A model generated the notes under the pieces. That model did no database searches. It was not told the DNA's origin and saw only the letters and a list, made by a program, of their open reading frames with translations. 58,482 bases of DNA from Allobosea sp. Root483D1 (lineage in GTDB: Bacteria; Pseudomonadota; Alphaproteobacteria; Rhizobiales; Beijerinckiaceae): NCBI RefSeq assembly GCF_001429505.1, contig NZ_LMJW01000001.1, positions 300,260-358,741 of the forward strand, in the 5' to 3' direction. The translations under genes were made by a program, and so were the position numbers. Numbering within the stretch: the stretch's first letter is position 1; the number at the start of each line of letters is the position of its first letter. Positions 9,360 through 17,739 of this stretch are shown here, piece after piece.

Positions 9360-9383
9360 TCAACTGCTTGGAGCAGCAGTTGA
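9360..9383. promoter_or_regulatory. 9-bp-arm dyad in a divergent promoter region
   Basis: TCAACTGCT (9360-9368) and AGCAGTTGA (9375-9383) form a perfect inverted repeat with a 6-nt spacer. It lies between the TPR gene (minus) and the 36-residue lipoprotein gene (plus). A second dyad, GTCGCG (9426-9431) and CGCGAC (9438-9443), is 22 bp before the lipoprotein ATG. Either could bind a dimeric regulator; no factor can be named. Confidence 0.4.
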
Positions 9384-9464
9384 AACATTAGCGTTCCGCA
9401 AAGCAAATCGGCATAGAATTCCGCTGTCGCGGATATTCGCGACGATTCGTTTAGGACACTTCAA

Positions 9465-9575
9465 ATGAAGAAGGTCTCGCTCGCTCTCGCTGCGGTCCTG
9501 ACGCTCGCCGGCATCGCCGGCGGCTGCGCCACCAAGGAGCCGGAGAAGCCCGCTCCGATCGTCCGCAAGGGCTGA
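9465..9575 (+). CDS. 36-residue small lipoprotein
   Basis: A very short ORF: MKKVSLALAAVLTLAGIAGG, then Cys21, then ATKEPEKPAPIVRKG. The first 20 residues are a signal sequence with two lysines and a hydrophobic core, and Cys21 is the likely lipidation site. Its lipobox is AGGC, so -1 and -2 are both Gly, which is acceptable but not ideal. The mature part is only 16 residues, Pro- and Lys-rich. Function is unknown; it resembles in size the entericidin/LptM-like small lipoproteins, but no specific homology is claimed. A stem-loop terminator follows at 9604. Confidence 0.7.
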   Translation: MKKVSLALAAVLTLAGIAGGCATKEPEKPAPIVRKG

Positions 9576-9603
9576 TTCGCCGCCCCGCCCAGCTGAAAAG
9601 AAC

Positions 9604-9635
9604 AAGGCCGCGCGGGGTGCATCCAGCGCGGCCTT
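9604..9635. terminator. Bidirectional stem-loop terminator
   Basis: AAGGCCGCGC (9604-9613) pairs perfectly with GCGCGGCCTT (9626-9635) around a 12-nt loop. The flanks are AAGAAC upstream and TTAATCTTGG downstream, so both strands have a modest A/T context. It sits between the small lipoprotein gene and the convergent ETF-QO gene and can serve both. Confidence 0.75.
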
Positions 9636-9662
9636 AATCTTGGATAAGCGGCTCGAAGACTA

Positions 9663-11342
9663 TCACATGTTCGAGTAGTTTGGACCGCCTGACCCTTCCG
9701 GCACCGTCCAGGTGATGTTCTGGGCCGGGTCCTTAATGTCGCAGGTCTTGCAGTGCACGCAGTTCTGGGCGTTGATCACGAAACGCGGCAGCGACTGCTT
9801 CTCCGGATCGGCATAGACCACCTCGTAGACGCCGGCCGGGCAATAGAGCCGCGCCGGCTCGCCATAGAGCGGCAGGTTCTGCAGCACCGGCACGTTCGGG
9901 TCGGTCAGCTTCAGATGCGCCGGCTGGTCCTCCTCGTGATTCGTCGCCGAAAGGAAGACCGAGGAGAGCTTGTCGAAGGAGATCTTGCCGTCGGGCTTGG
10001 GGTAGCCGATCGGCGTGACCATGCCGATCGGCTTCAGCGTGGCATGGTCGGGCTTGCCGTGCTTCAGCGTGCCGAAGGGCGACCAGCCGAAGAGCTGGTT
10101 CAGCCACATGTCGATGCCGCCGAGCATGACGCCGCCGAGCGTGCCGAGCTTCGACCAGAGCGGCTTGACGTTGCGCACCAGCTTGAGGTCGCGGCCGATC
10201 TCGGAGTCGCGCCAGCTCTCCTCGATCCCGTCGACCATGTCGTGGGAGCGGCCTGCCGCCAGCGCCGGCACGAGGTGCTCAGCCGCCAGCATGCCCGACA
10301 GGATGGCGTTGTGGCTGCCCTTGATGCGCGGCACGTTGACGAAGCCGGCCGAGCAGCCGATCAGCGCCCCGCCCGGGAAGGTCAGCTTCGGCACCGATTG
10401 CCAGCCGCCCTCGGTGATGGCGCGCGAGCCATAGGAGAGGCGCTTGGCCCCCTCGAAGACGTCGCGGATCATCGGGTGGGTCTTGAAGCGCTGGAACTCG
10501 TCGAAGGGCGAGAGCGTCGGGTTCGTGTAGTTGAGGTGGACGACGAAGCCGACCGAAACCAGGTTGTCGTCGAAATGGTAGAGGAAGGAGCCGCCGCCGG
10601 TCGACATGTCGAGCGGCCAGCCGAAGGAGTGCTGGACCAGCCCCTTCTTGAACTTCTCCGGCTTGACCTGCCAGATTTCCTTGAGGCCGATGCCGTATTT
10701 CTGCGGCTCGCGGCCTTCGTCCAGAGCAAAGCGCTTGATCGCGATCTTGGAGAGCGAGCCGCGCGCGCCCTCGCCGAGCAGGGTGTAGCGGCCGCGCAGT
10801 TCCATGCCGCGGGTGAATCGTTCCGAGACCGTGCCGTCCTTGGCGATGCCCATGTCACCGGTGGCGATGCCGGCGACCGAGCCGTCCTCGTTGTAGAGCA
10901 GCTCGGCGGCGGCGAAGCCCGGATAGATCTCGACGCCGAGCGCCTCGGCGCGGGCCGCGAGATACTTTGCCACCAAGCCGAGCGAGCCGACGAAATTGCC
11001 GTGATTGTTCATCAGCTTCGGCATGGCGAAATTCGGCAGGCGCGCCCCGCCGGCCGGGCCGAGGAAATAGAAGACGTCCTCGCTGACTTCGGTATGGAGC
11101 GGACGCGCCTCGTCCTGGCGCCAGTCGGGTAGCAGCTTGTCGAGACCGATCGGATCGATGACCGCACCGGAGAGGATATGCGCGCCGACCTCAGAGCCCT
11201 TCTCGACCACGACGACAGAGATCGCCTCGTCGAGCTGCTTCAGCCGGATCGCAGCGGCGAGCCCGGCGGGACCAGCGCCAACGATAACGACGTCATAGTC
11301 CATGCTCTCGCGCGGCGTGCTTTGCGCTTCCTTCAGATCCAT
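9663..11342 (-). CDS. etfD: Electron transfer flavoprotein-ubiquinone oxidoreductase
   Basis: A membrane-associated FAD and 4Fe-4S enzyme that passes electrons from reduced ETF to ubiquinone, linking fatty-acid and amino-acid oxidation to respiration. The 559-residue product has the N-terminal FAD-binding VVIVGAGPAGLAAAIRL segment and, near the C-terminus, a ferredoxin-like cluster NCVHCKTCDIKDP that coordinates the iron-sulfur centre. Start choice: ATG 11342 has GGAGG five bases upstream; the GTG at 11354 overlaps that ribosome-binding site. No ETF subunit genes are in the window. It is divergent from the uracil-DNA glycosylase gene across an AT-rich dyad. Confidence 0.96.
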   Translation of the reverse strand: MDLKEAQSTPRESMDYDVVIVGAGPAGLAAAIRLKQLDEAISVVVVEKGSEVGAHILSGAVIDPIGLDKLLPDWRQDEARPLHTEVSEDVFYFLGPAGGARLPNFAMPKLMNNHGNFVGSLGLVAKYLAARAEALGVEIYPGFAAAELLYNEDGSVAGIATGDMGIAKDGTVSERFTRGMELRGRYTLLGEGARGSLSKIAIKRFALDEGREPQKYGIGLKEIWQVKPEKFKKGLVQHSFGWPLDMSTGGGSFLYHFDDNLVSVGFVVHLNYTNPTLSPFDEFQRFKTHPMIRDVFEGAKRLSYGSRAITEGGWQSVPKLTFPGGALIGCSAGFVNVPRIKGSHNAILSGMLAAEHLVPALAAGRSHDMVDGIEESWRDSEIGRDLKLVRNVKPLWSKLGTLGGVMLGGIDMWLNQLFGWSPFGTLKHGKPDHATLKPIGMVTPIGYPKPDGKISFDKLSSVFLSATNHEEDQPAHLKLTDPNVPVLQNLPLYGEPARLYCPAGVYEVVYADPEKQSLPRFVINAQNCVHCKTCDIKDPAQNITWTVPEGSGGPNYSNM

Positions 11343-11376
11343 GCTGCCCTCCACCCGCGCCGCTTATATGTCGTTA

Positions 11377-11398
11377 GATAGTTTATATATGAACTATC
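11377..11398. promoter_or_regulatory. AT-rich dyad between etfD and the UDG gene
   Basis: GATAGTT (11377-11383) and AACTATC (11392-11398) are perfect inverted repeats around an 8-nt TATATATG spacer, within an AT-rich island in an otherwise GC-rich sequence. It is 35 bp upstream of the etfD ATG, where an operator or promoter core would lie. No named regulator can be assigned. Confidence 0.45.
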
Positions 11399-11514
11399 TC
11401 GATCGCCCCGCCAAGCCGCGGGGCTGATTGGAATTCCTCTATCCGGGGCTCCCGCTTATTTTGCAACAGCGAACGGGCTCGCTTCGTTCCGTGCGCCGCT
11501 GTATTCTGCCGCTC

Positions 11515-12315
11515 ATGTCCCTTGATGCCGTCTCCGCAGCCGAACTGATCGCCTGGTACGCCGAAATGGGCGTCACCGAAGCGCTCGACGAGACGCCGCA
11601 CGACCATTTCGCAGCTGCACCCGAGCCGGCGCGACAGCCTGTCGCACGTCTCGTCCCTGCGCCACAGCAGGCCGCGCGACGCCCCGTCGATGCGGCTGCC
11701 GCTACCTCCCCCGACGAGGCGGCGCTGTCGGCGCGGGCCCTGGCGCGAGCGGCGACGACGCTGGACGAGCTCAAGGTGGCACTCGCGAGCTTCGAAGGCT
11801 GCCCGCTCAAGGCGACCGCCAAGAACCTTGTCTTCGCCGACGGCAATCCGGCGGGGAAGGTGATGGTCGTCGGCGAGGCGCCGGGGGCCGACGAGGACCG
11901 TGCCGGCCTGCCCTTCGTCGGGCGCTCGGGACAATTGCTCGACCGGATGCTCGGCGCGATCGGCCTCACCCGGCAGGAGCATGTCTACATCGCCAACACC
12001 GTGCCCTGGCGCCCGCCCGGCAACCGCACGCCGACGCTGCAGGAGGTGGCGATCTGCCTGCCCTTCATCCAGCGCCAGATCGAATTGGTCGATCCCGACA
12101 TCCTGGTCTGCATCGGCGCTCCCTCGGCGCAAGCGCTGCTCGGCGTCACCGGCATCCTGGCCTCGCGCGGCCGCTGGATGGAGTACGACACCGGCAAGCG
12201 CATGATCCGGGCGATCCCGACGCTGCACCCGGCCTATCTCCTGCGCCAGCCGCTGCAGAAGCGTCTCGCCTGGCGCGACCTGCGGGCTCTCAAGGCCGCC
12301 CTCGACGCGCTTTGA
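11515..12315 (+). CDS. Uracil-DNA glycosylase, family 4
   Basis: Removes uracil from DNA, starting base-excision repair. The 266-residue protein has a non-conserved, Ala/Pro-rich N-terminal part (about 1-95), then the family-4 hallmarks: CPLKATAKN with a cluster cysteine, VGEAPGADEDRAGLPFVGRSG around the active site, and LHPAYLLRQP with the catalytic-loop histidine. Family-4 enzymes bind a 4Fe-4S cluster. The ATG at 11515 is preferred, with the alternative upstream ATG at 11428 lying in the intergenic region. The next gene on this strand, cydA, begins about 140 bp downstream. Confidence 0.92.
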   Translation: MSLDAVSAAELIAWYAEMGVTEALDETPHDHFAAAPEPARQPVARLVPAPQQAARRPVDAAAATSPDEAALSARALARAATTLDELKVALASFEGCPLKATAKNLVFADGNPAGKVMVVGEAPGADEDRAGLPFVGRSGQLLDRMLGAIGLTRQEHVYIANTVPWRPPGNRTPTLQEVAICLPFIQRQIELVDPDILVCIGAPSAQALLGVTGILASRGRWMEYDTGKRMIRAIPTLHPAYLLRQPLQKRLAWRDLRALKAALDAL

Positions 12316-12395
12316 CGCAGCGGCGCGATGCCACTGCGTCACCACCGACGGCTGCCCTGCCGCATCCGCTTGATTATTCCGTGTGCAAAGTAGAA

Positions 12396-12410
12396 CCTGC
12401 AACCAGCAGG
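12396..12410 (+). terminator. Weak stem-loop with T-run after the UDG gene
   Basis: CCTGC (12396-12400) pairs with GCAGG (12406-12410) around AACCA, followed by GTCTTTTC. The stem is short, so it may end UDG transcription only partly or act as a leader element for cydA. Confidence 0.25.
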
Positions 12411-12456
12411 GTCTTTTCGGCCATGACGTTCGTGGCCGGCACGCCGGAGCGATGCG

Positions 12457-13887
12457 ATGGAAATCGACGCCTTTCTGCTGTCACGTATCCAGTTCGCCTT
12501 CACGGTCTCGTTCCACATCGTCTTCCCGGCCTTCACGATCGGGCTCTCGGCCTATATCGCGACGCTGCTGGGCCTGTGGCTGAAGACCGGCGACCAGAAA
12601 TTCCATCTGCTCGCCCGGTTCTGGACCAAGATCTTCGCGGTCTCCTTCGCCATGGGCGTGGTTTCCGGCATCGTGCTCTCCTACCAGTTCGGCACCAATT
12701 GGAGCCGGTTCTCGGCGGTGACCGGCAATGTGATCGGCCCGCTGATCGGCTACGAGGTGCTGAGTGCCTTCTTCCTCGAGGCGTCCTTCCTGGGCGTGCT
12801 GCTGTTCGGCTGGAAGCGGGTGCCGCCCTGGCTGCACTTCCTCTCAGCCATCATCGTCGCCGGCGGCACGGCGCTGTCCGGCTTCTGGATCCTCTCCGCC
12901 AACAGCTGGATGCAGTATCCGGCCGGGCACGAGGTCCGCGACGGCATCGCCTATCCGGTCGACTGGCTGAAGATCGTCTTCAACCCGACCTTCCCCTTGC
13001 GCTTCGCGCATATGATGACGGCCGCCTATCTCACCACCGCCTTCGTCGTGCTGGCGACAGGCGCGCGCCATCTGCTCGCCGGCCACCGCACCGAATCGGC
13101 CAGGACGATGGTGCGCATGGCGATCCTGATGATCGCGCTGACCGCGCCGCTGCAGGCTGTCATCGGAGACTTCCACGGCAAGCAAACCGCGATCTACCAG
13201 CCGGCCAAGCTCGCCGCGATCGAGGCGCATTGGGATTCGTCGAAGCCCGGCGCGCTCGTCCTGTTCGCCTGGCCGGACGAGAAGGCCGAGCTCAACCGCT
13301 TCGAAATCTCGATCCCCGGCGTCGCCAGCCTGCTCACCCATGGCAGCATGGATGCGTTGTTCCCGAGCCTGAAGGACTTCGCCGTCCAGGATCGTCCGCC
13401 GGTCCTCATCCCCTTCTTCGGCTTCCGGCTGATGGTTGGGCTCGGCACGCTGATGATCCTGTTCGGCTGGGTCGGGGCCTGGCTCTGGTGGCGCGGCCGC
13501 ATCTTCGAGTCGCGGCGCTGGCTCTGGATCGCCCAGTACACCTGGCCGGCCGGCTTCATCGCCATTCTCGCCGGCTGGTTCGTCACCGAGGTCGGGCGCC
13601 AGCCCTGGCTCGCCACCGGCATCCTGCGGTCCAAGGATGCAGTCTCGCCGATCACCACCGCCGAGGTCGCGATCTCGCTGGCGCTGTTCGTCTTCGTCTA
13701 TTGCGTGGTGTTCGCAGCCGGCATCGCGCTGATCAACCGCCTGGTCGCCAAGGGGCCGGACGAGATCAGCTCCGAGGATCCGCCCGAGCAGCCGTCGAAG
13801 CGGCCGCTCAAGGCAGCGCAGGCGCCGGCCTCCGCCATCTTCGGCGACGGCCATCCCGGCGACAACAAAATCCAGCCGGCGAGCTGA
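12457..13887 (+). CDS. cydA: Cytochrome bd-type ubiquinol oxidase subunit I
   Basis: The haem-bearing subunit of a bd-type quinol oxidase, an inner-membrane terminal oxidase that reduces O2 without proton pumping. The 476-residue product begins with the family-typical LSRIQFAFTVSFHIVFPAFTIG and carries multiple membrane helices, with the conserved GRQPW segment near residue 385. The region between helices 6 and 7 is short, as in the cyanide-insensitive (CioA) branch rather than in E. coli CydA; this branch call is inference. The ATG at 12457 has GGAG about eight bases upstream. It is followed closely by cydB. Confidence 0.95.
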   Translation: MEIDAFLLSRIQFAFTVSFHIVFPAFTIGLSAYIATLLGLWLKTGDQKFHLLARFWTKIFAVSFAMGVVSGIVLSYQFGTNWSRFSAVTGNVIGPLIGYEVLSAFFLEASFLGVLLFGWKRVPPWLHFLSAIIVAGGTALSGFWILSANSWMQYPAGHEVRDGIAYPVDWLKIVFNPTFPLRFAHMMTAAYLTTAFVVLATGARHLLAGHRTESARTMVRMAILMIALTAPLQAVIGDFHGKQTAIYQPAKLAAIEAHWDSSKPGALVLFAWPDEKAELNRFEISIPGVASLLTHGSMDALFPSLKDFAVQDRPPVLIPFFGFRLMVGLGTLMILFGWVGAWLWWRGRIFESRRWLWIAQYTWPAGFIAILAGWFVTEVGRQPWLATGILRSKDAVSPITTAEVAISLALFVFVYCVVFAAGIALINRLVAKGPDEISSEDPPEQPSKRPLKAAQAPASAIFGDGHPGDNKIQPAS

Positions 13888-13898
13888 GGAGAGCTACT

Positions 13899-14903
13899 AT
13901 GGAATGGTATCTCCCCGTGATCTGGGCCGGGCTGATCGGCACCGCCGTGATCTTCTATGTCGTGCTGGATGGTTTCGACCTCGGCATCGCCATCCTGTTC
14001 CCGACGACCGGCGACGAAAGCGAGCGCGACCAGATGATGAACTCGGTCGCGCCGTTCTGGGACGGCAACGAGACCTGGCTGGTGCTCGGCGGCGCCGGCC
14101 TCCTGGTCGCCTTCCCGGTCGCCTATGCGGTGATCATGCCGGCCCTGTACCTGCCGGTGACGCTGATGCTGTTGTCGCTGATCTTCCGCGGCGTCGCCTT
14201 CGAGTTCCGCTGGGTGGCGAAACCGAAGCACCGGATCTGGGACCTCGCCTTCTGGCTCGGCTCGACCTGCGCGGCCTTCGCGCAAGGCGTCATCCTCGGC
14301 GGGCTGCTGCAGGGCATCAAGGTCGTCGACAAGCAGTTCGCCGGCGGTCCCTTCGACTGGCTGACCCCGTTCACGCTGATGTGCGGCGTCGGCGTCGTCA
14401 TCGGCTATGCCACGCTCGGAGCGACCTGGCTGGTCTACAAGACCGAAGGGCCGGTGGCCGAGCGCGCCCGCCGGCAGGCGAAGACGCTGCTCATCGGCCT
14501 GCTCGCCTTCGCCGTGCTGGTCTCGCTGTGGACGCCCTATGCGCATCCGCGCATCGCCGAGCGCTGGTTCACCCCCTCGAACCTGATGCTGCTCTGGCCC
14601 TTCCCGGTGCTCACCGCCTTCTGCGGCTACATGGCCTGGAAGCGGCTGCACGGAAACCACGAGTTCACGCCCTTCGCCTTCACCATCGCGATCTTCGTGC
14701 TCTGCTTCCTCGGCCTCGCGATCTCGAACTTTCCCTATCTCGTGCCGCCGGGCCTGACGATCTGGGACACGGCGGCGGCACCGAGCTCGCACATCTTCGT
14801 GCTGATCGGCGTCAGCTTCCTCCTGCCGATGATCCTGTTCTACACCGCCTTCGTCTACTGGACCTTCCGCGGCAAGGTGAAGGCCGATAGCGGCTATCAT
14901 TGA
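13899..14903 (+). CDS. cydB: Cytochrome bd-type ubiquinol oxidase subunit II
   Basis: The partner of CydA, needed for haem assembly and stability of the bd oxidase. The 334-residue membrane protein begins MEWYLPVIWAGLIGTAVIFY and contains the family motif VLDGFDLGIAIL and WDGNETWLVLGG. Reading frame is also open upstream through cydA, but that part is a shadow; the ATG at 13899 has GAGGAGAG just before it. No clear cydX-like short gene is seen after it. The pair gives the cell a high-affinity oxidase next to the aa3-type oxidase encoded at 39 kb. Confidence 0.95.
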   Translation: MEWYLPVIWAGLIGTAVIFYVVLDGFDLGIAILFPTTGDESERDQMMNSVAPFWDGNETWLVLGGAGLLVAFPVAYAVIMPALYLPVTLMLLSLIFRGVAFEFRWVAKPKHRIWDLAFWLGSTCAAFAQGVILGGLLQGIKVVDKQFAGGPFDWLTPFTLMCGVGVVIGYATLGATWLVYKTEGPVAERARRQAKTLLIGLLAFAVLVSLWTPYAHPRIAERWFTPSNLMLLWPFPVLTAFCGYMAWKRLHGNHEFTPFAFTIAIFVLCFLGLAISNFPYLVPPGLTIWDTAAAPSSHIFVLIGVSFLLPMILFYTAFVYWTFRGKVKADSGYH

Positions 14904-14978
14904 GGCGGCCTGCGCGACGGGGCTTGAGTTCCAGCGCCGCCTCGCGGACATTGGCGGCGCTGCAACAAGGGTTCGCGC

Positions 14979-15869
14979 ATGCGTTGGGAAGATTACCGCC
15001 AGTCCGACAATCTCGAGGATCGGCGTGGCGGGGGCGGTGGCGAATATGCCGGCCTTCCCGGCGGACGCGGCGGCATCGGCATCGGCACCATGGTCGTGCT
15101 CGGCCTGCTCGGCTGGGCGCTCGGCATCGATCCGCGCCTCTTGATCGGCGGCGCCGAGATGATCGGCGGCATCGGCGGGCGCAGCGCACCGACACAGGAC
15201 CAGCGCAAATCGGCCGGCCCGCCGCAGGACGAGATGGGCCGCTTCGTCTCGGCCGTGCTGGCGCAGAACGAGGACATCTGGGGCAAGGTGCTGCCGCAGC
15301 AGGCCAACCGCAAATACGTGCCACCGAAGCTGGTGCTGTTCAGCGGCGTCGACCGCTCGGGCTGCGGCACGGCCCAGGCGGCGATGGGGCCGTTCTATTG
15401 CCCCAACGACCAGCGGGTCTATCTCGACCTCTCCTTCTTCCAGGAGATGCAGCGTAAGCTCGGCGGCGGCGGCGACTTCGCCTATGCCTATGTCGTCGGC
15501 CACGAGGTCGGCCATCACATCCAGAACCTGCTCGGCATCCTGCCCAAGGTGAACGAGCTGCGCCAAAGGGTCTCCGAGCGCGAATCGAACCAACTCTCGG
15601 TGCGGACAGAACTGCAGGCAGACTGCTTCGCCGGCGTCTGGGCCTACAACATCCAGGCGATGGACCGCATTCAGCCCGGCGACATCGACGAAGCGCTGCG
15701 CTCGGCCTCCGCGATCGGCGACGACAAGCTGCAGCAACAGGGGCGCGGCGTCGTCGTGCCTGATTCCTTCACGCACGGCTCTTCGGCGCAGCGCACACGC
15801 TGGTTCAACACGGGCTTCAAGTCCGGCAACATGCAGAGCTGCGACACCTTCCGCACCAACCAGCTCTGA
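14979..15869 (+). CDS. ypfJ: YpfJ-type neutral zinc metallopeptidase
   Basis: A 296-residue membrane-anchored metallopeptidase-like protein. Residues 1-30 are Gly-rich and cytosolic-looking, followed by one hydrophobic helix (about 33-50) and a Pro/Gln-rich linker. The zinc site is HEVGHH at 175-180, with the third ligand expected in the later ELQADCFAGVWA segment. Four cysteines lie in the catalytic domain. YpfJ-family members are widespread and their substrates are unknown. It has no co-directional neighbour within 100 bp other than cydB (75-bp gap) and could be co-transcribed. Confidence 0.88.
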   Translation: MRWEDYRQSDNLEDRRGGGGGEYAGLPGGRGGIGIGTMVVLGLLGWALGIDPRLLIGGAEMIGGIGGRSAPTQDQRKSAGPPQDEMGRFVSAVLAQNEDIWGKVLPQQANRKYVPPKLVLFSGVDRSGCGTAQAAMGPFYCPNDQRVYLDLSFFQEMQRKLGGGGDFAYAYVVGHEVGHHIQNLLGILPKVNELRQRVSERESNQLSVRTELQADCFAGVWAYNIQAMDRIQPGDIDEALRSASAIGDDKLQQQGRGVVVPDSFTHGSSAQRTRWFNTGFKSGNMQSCDTFRTNQL

Positions 15870-15873
15870 AACG

Positions 15874-16374
15874 TCAGAGCGCGGCGCGCTCGCGGCGGAC
15901 GGCGAGCCGGCGCGGCGCGCGCGCCAGCCGGCCGGACAGAATCTGCGTCTTCGGCGCCAGCAGCCCTGCCCTGACGCCGCGCGAGCGCAGCGAGACCGCA
16001 CCCCATTCGCACAGCGCCGCGGCCATGCCGCGCAGCGGCATCAAGGCCGGCCGCATCGCCATCGTCAGCAAATGCCGCTCGATGCTCGGCGTCCATTGTG
16101 GCTCGGGCAGATCGCCGGCTTCGAGCAGGATGACCCAGTCGCCGCGCGCCTGGGCGACCCCACTGGACCAGGCCTCGCCGTTCTTGGCCAAATTCTTGGC
16201 CCTCACATAGCTGGCGCCGGTCTCGTCGGCGAGACGTTCGATCGCGGCATCATCCGCTTCGTCGATCACCACGGCATGGCCGATCACGCCCTGCGCGACC
16301 GCGGGAATCAGCACGGACAAGGTCGCTGCAAGCGCTTCGACGTCGCGATTGGCCCGGATGACGGCGGTGATCAT
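15874..16374 (-). CDS. Short glycosyltransferase family 2-like protein
   Basis: A 166-residue protein whose first 100 residues resemble the nucleotide-binding half of a GT-A fold: MITAVIRANRDVEALAATLS, then a VVIDEADD loop, and ARGDWVILLEAGD where a DxD-type acidic motif would lie. It is much shorter than usual GT2 enzymes and ends in an Arg-rich tail, so it may not have transferase activity. Orthologs of this kind are often found singly in Hyphomicrobiales. It is convergent with ypfJ and divergent from the SOS-boxed radical SAM gene. Confidence 0.6.
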   Translation of the reverse strand: MITAVIRANRDVEALAATLSVLIPAVAQGVIGHAVVIDEADDAAIERLADETGASYVRAKNLAKNGEAWSSGVAQARGDWVILLEAGDLPEPQWTPSIERHLLTMAMRPALMPLRGMAAALCEWGAVSLRSRGVRAGLLAPKTQILSGRLARAPRRLAVRRERAAL

Positions 16375-16429
16375 GGGCGATCAGCTTATGACGCAGTGCA
16401 ACATGTCGCAATCCTGTCACTTGCATTCT

Positions 16430-16444
16430 GTTCCTGTTATGTTC
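16430..16444 (+). promoter_or_regulatory. Alphaproteobacterial SOS (LexA) box, GTTC-N7-GTTC
   Basis: GTTC (16430-16433), CTGTTAT (16434-16440), GTTC (16441-16444) matches exactly the direct-repeat LexA site known for Alphaproteobacteria. It is 47 bp before the ATG of the radical SAM gene and 56 bp from the start of the divergent glycosyltransferase-like gene. A weak -35 (TTGCAT, 16421-16426) and a poor -10 (CACATT, 16444-16449) with a 17-bp spacer would place the box inside the promoter. Function is inferred from the motif and position. Confidence 0.65.
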
Positions 16445-16490
16445 ACATTCCTTGGTCTGGGAACAACCGATTCCGCCGGGAGACGAAGCC

Positions 16491-17678
16491 ATGTTGCAGG
16501 CCAGGCCCTCAGCCAGGGCGCAACCGCTCAAGCGCCGCGACACCGAGCCCGGAAGCGTTTCGGCGCCGGCACGGCCCCTGCCGGTCGATCCGCTCGCCCA
16601 TGTCGGCAGCCAGATCGACCCCGAGCGGCGGCGCGGACGCGGCGCGACGATCAATCCCGGCGGCCGCTACGAGGCCGAGACACGCATCAGCGAGGATGAC
16701 GGCTGGGGCTCGCTCGGCGAGCTGCCGCCGTTCAAGACCGAGGTCTCGGTCGAGAAGCCGCGGACGATCATCACCAGGAATGACTCGCCGGATATCTCGT
16801 TCGACCGCTCGATCAACCCCTATCGCGGCTGCGAGCATGGCTGCGTCTACTGCTTCGCCCGGCCGAGCCACGCCTATCTCGGGCTGTCGCCGGGGCTCGA
16901 CTTCGAAAGCAAGCTGACCGCCAAGCCGGACGCGGCACAACTGCTGGAGAAGGAACTGTCATCACCGAGCTACCAGCCGCGCACCATCGCGATCGGCACC
17001 AACACCGACGCCTACCAGCCGATCGAGAAGAAGCTGCGGATCATGCGCGGGATCCTGGAGGTGCTGGCGAAGTTCAACCATCCGGTCGGCATCGTCACCA
17101 AATCGGCGCTGGTGCAGCGCGACATCGATATCCTTGCGCCAATGGCCGCGAAGGGGCTGGTCAAGGTCGCGCTTTCGGTGACGACGCTCGACCCCAAGCT
17201 TGCCCGCAACATGGAGCCGCGCGCCGCTTCACCCGCCAGACGGATCGAGACGATCCGCAAGCTGACGGAAGCCGGCATTCCTGTGACAGTGCTGGTCGCC
17301 CCGATCGTGCCGGCGATCAACGAGCACGAGATCGAGCGCATCCTCGATGCCGCGAAGGCCGCGGGAGCGCGCGAGGCCGGCTATGTGCTGCTGCGCCTGC
17401 CGCTCGAGGTGAAGGACATCGTGCAGGACTGGCTGGTGACGCACCATCCCGACAAGATGCGCCATGTCGTCTCGCTGATCCGCTCGACCCGCGGCGGCAA
17501 GGATTACGACGCCGCCTGGGGCCAGCGCCAGGTCGGCTCCGGCCCCTATGCCTGGATGATCGGTCGGCGCTTCGAGATGGCGGCCGAGCGGCTCGGCTTC
17601 AACAGCGCGCGGCTGCGCCTGCGCACCGACCTCTTCGTCAAGCCGGAGAAGGAGAAGGCGCAGCTCAGCCTGTTCTGA
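16491..17678 (+). CDS. PA0069-family radical SAM protein (SplB/COG1533-like)
   Basis: A 395-residue radical SAM enzyme. The cluster-binding triad is C114-x3-C118-x2-C121, within NPYRGCEHGCVYCFARPSH, which fits the PA0069/COG1533 family, often annotated as DNA repair photolyase-like because of similarity to spore photolyase. An extended Arg-rich N-terminal region (about 1-75) precedes the barrel. ATG 16491 has GGGAG upstream; the GTG/ATG at 16452 lies too near the SOS box. Substrate is unknown. The upstream SOS box suggests a damage-induced role. It is monocistronic, with a 61-bp gap to the next gene. Confidence 0.88.
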   Translation: MLQARPSARAQPLKRRDTEPGSVSAPARPLPVDPLAHVGSQIDPERRRGRGATINPGGRYEAETRISEDDGWGSLGELPPFKTEVSVEKPRTIITRNDSPDISFDRSINPYRGCEHGCVYCFARPSHAYLGLSPGLDFESKLTAKPDAAQLLEKELSSPSYQPRTIAIGTNTDAYQPIEKKLRIMRGILEVLAKFNHPVGIVTKSALVQRDIDILAPMAAKGLVKVALSVTTLDPKLARNMEPRAASPARRIETIRKLTEAGIPVTVLVAPIVPAINEHEIERILDAAKAAGAREAGYVLLRLPLEVKDIVQDWLVTHHPDKMRHVVSLIRSTRGGKDYDAAWGQRQVGSGPYAWMIGRRFEMAAERLGFNSARLRLRTDLFVKPEKEKAQLSLF

Positions 17679-17739
17679 GCGCTCAGCCTCGGCACCGATC
17701 GGACTGCCATGCGTTTCCGCCTATGAAGCGGAGGCCGTC

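Noticed and set aside
12370..12396. Promoter TTGATT-N15-TAGAAC or FNR site before cydA
   Set aside because: Spacer is too short and there is no FNR half-site at the right distance.
12312..13898. In-frame N-terminal extension of cydB through cydA
   Set aside because: Only the part from 13899 has CydB homology and a ribosome-binding site; the rest is a cydA shadow and not a fusion.
13698..16001. 767-codon antisense frame over cydB and ypfJ
   Set aside because: Spans two real genes on the other strand; low-complexity Arg/Ala/Asp/Glu sequence.
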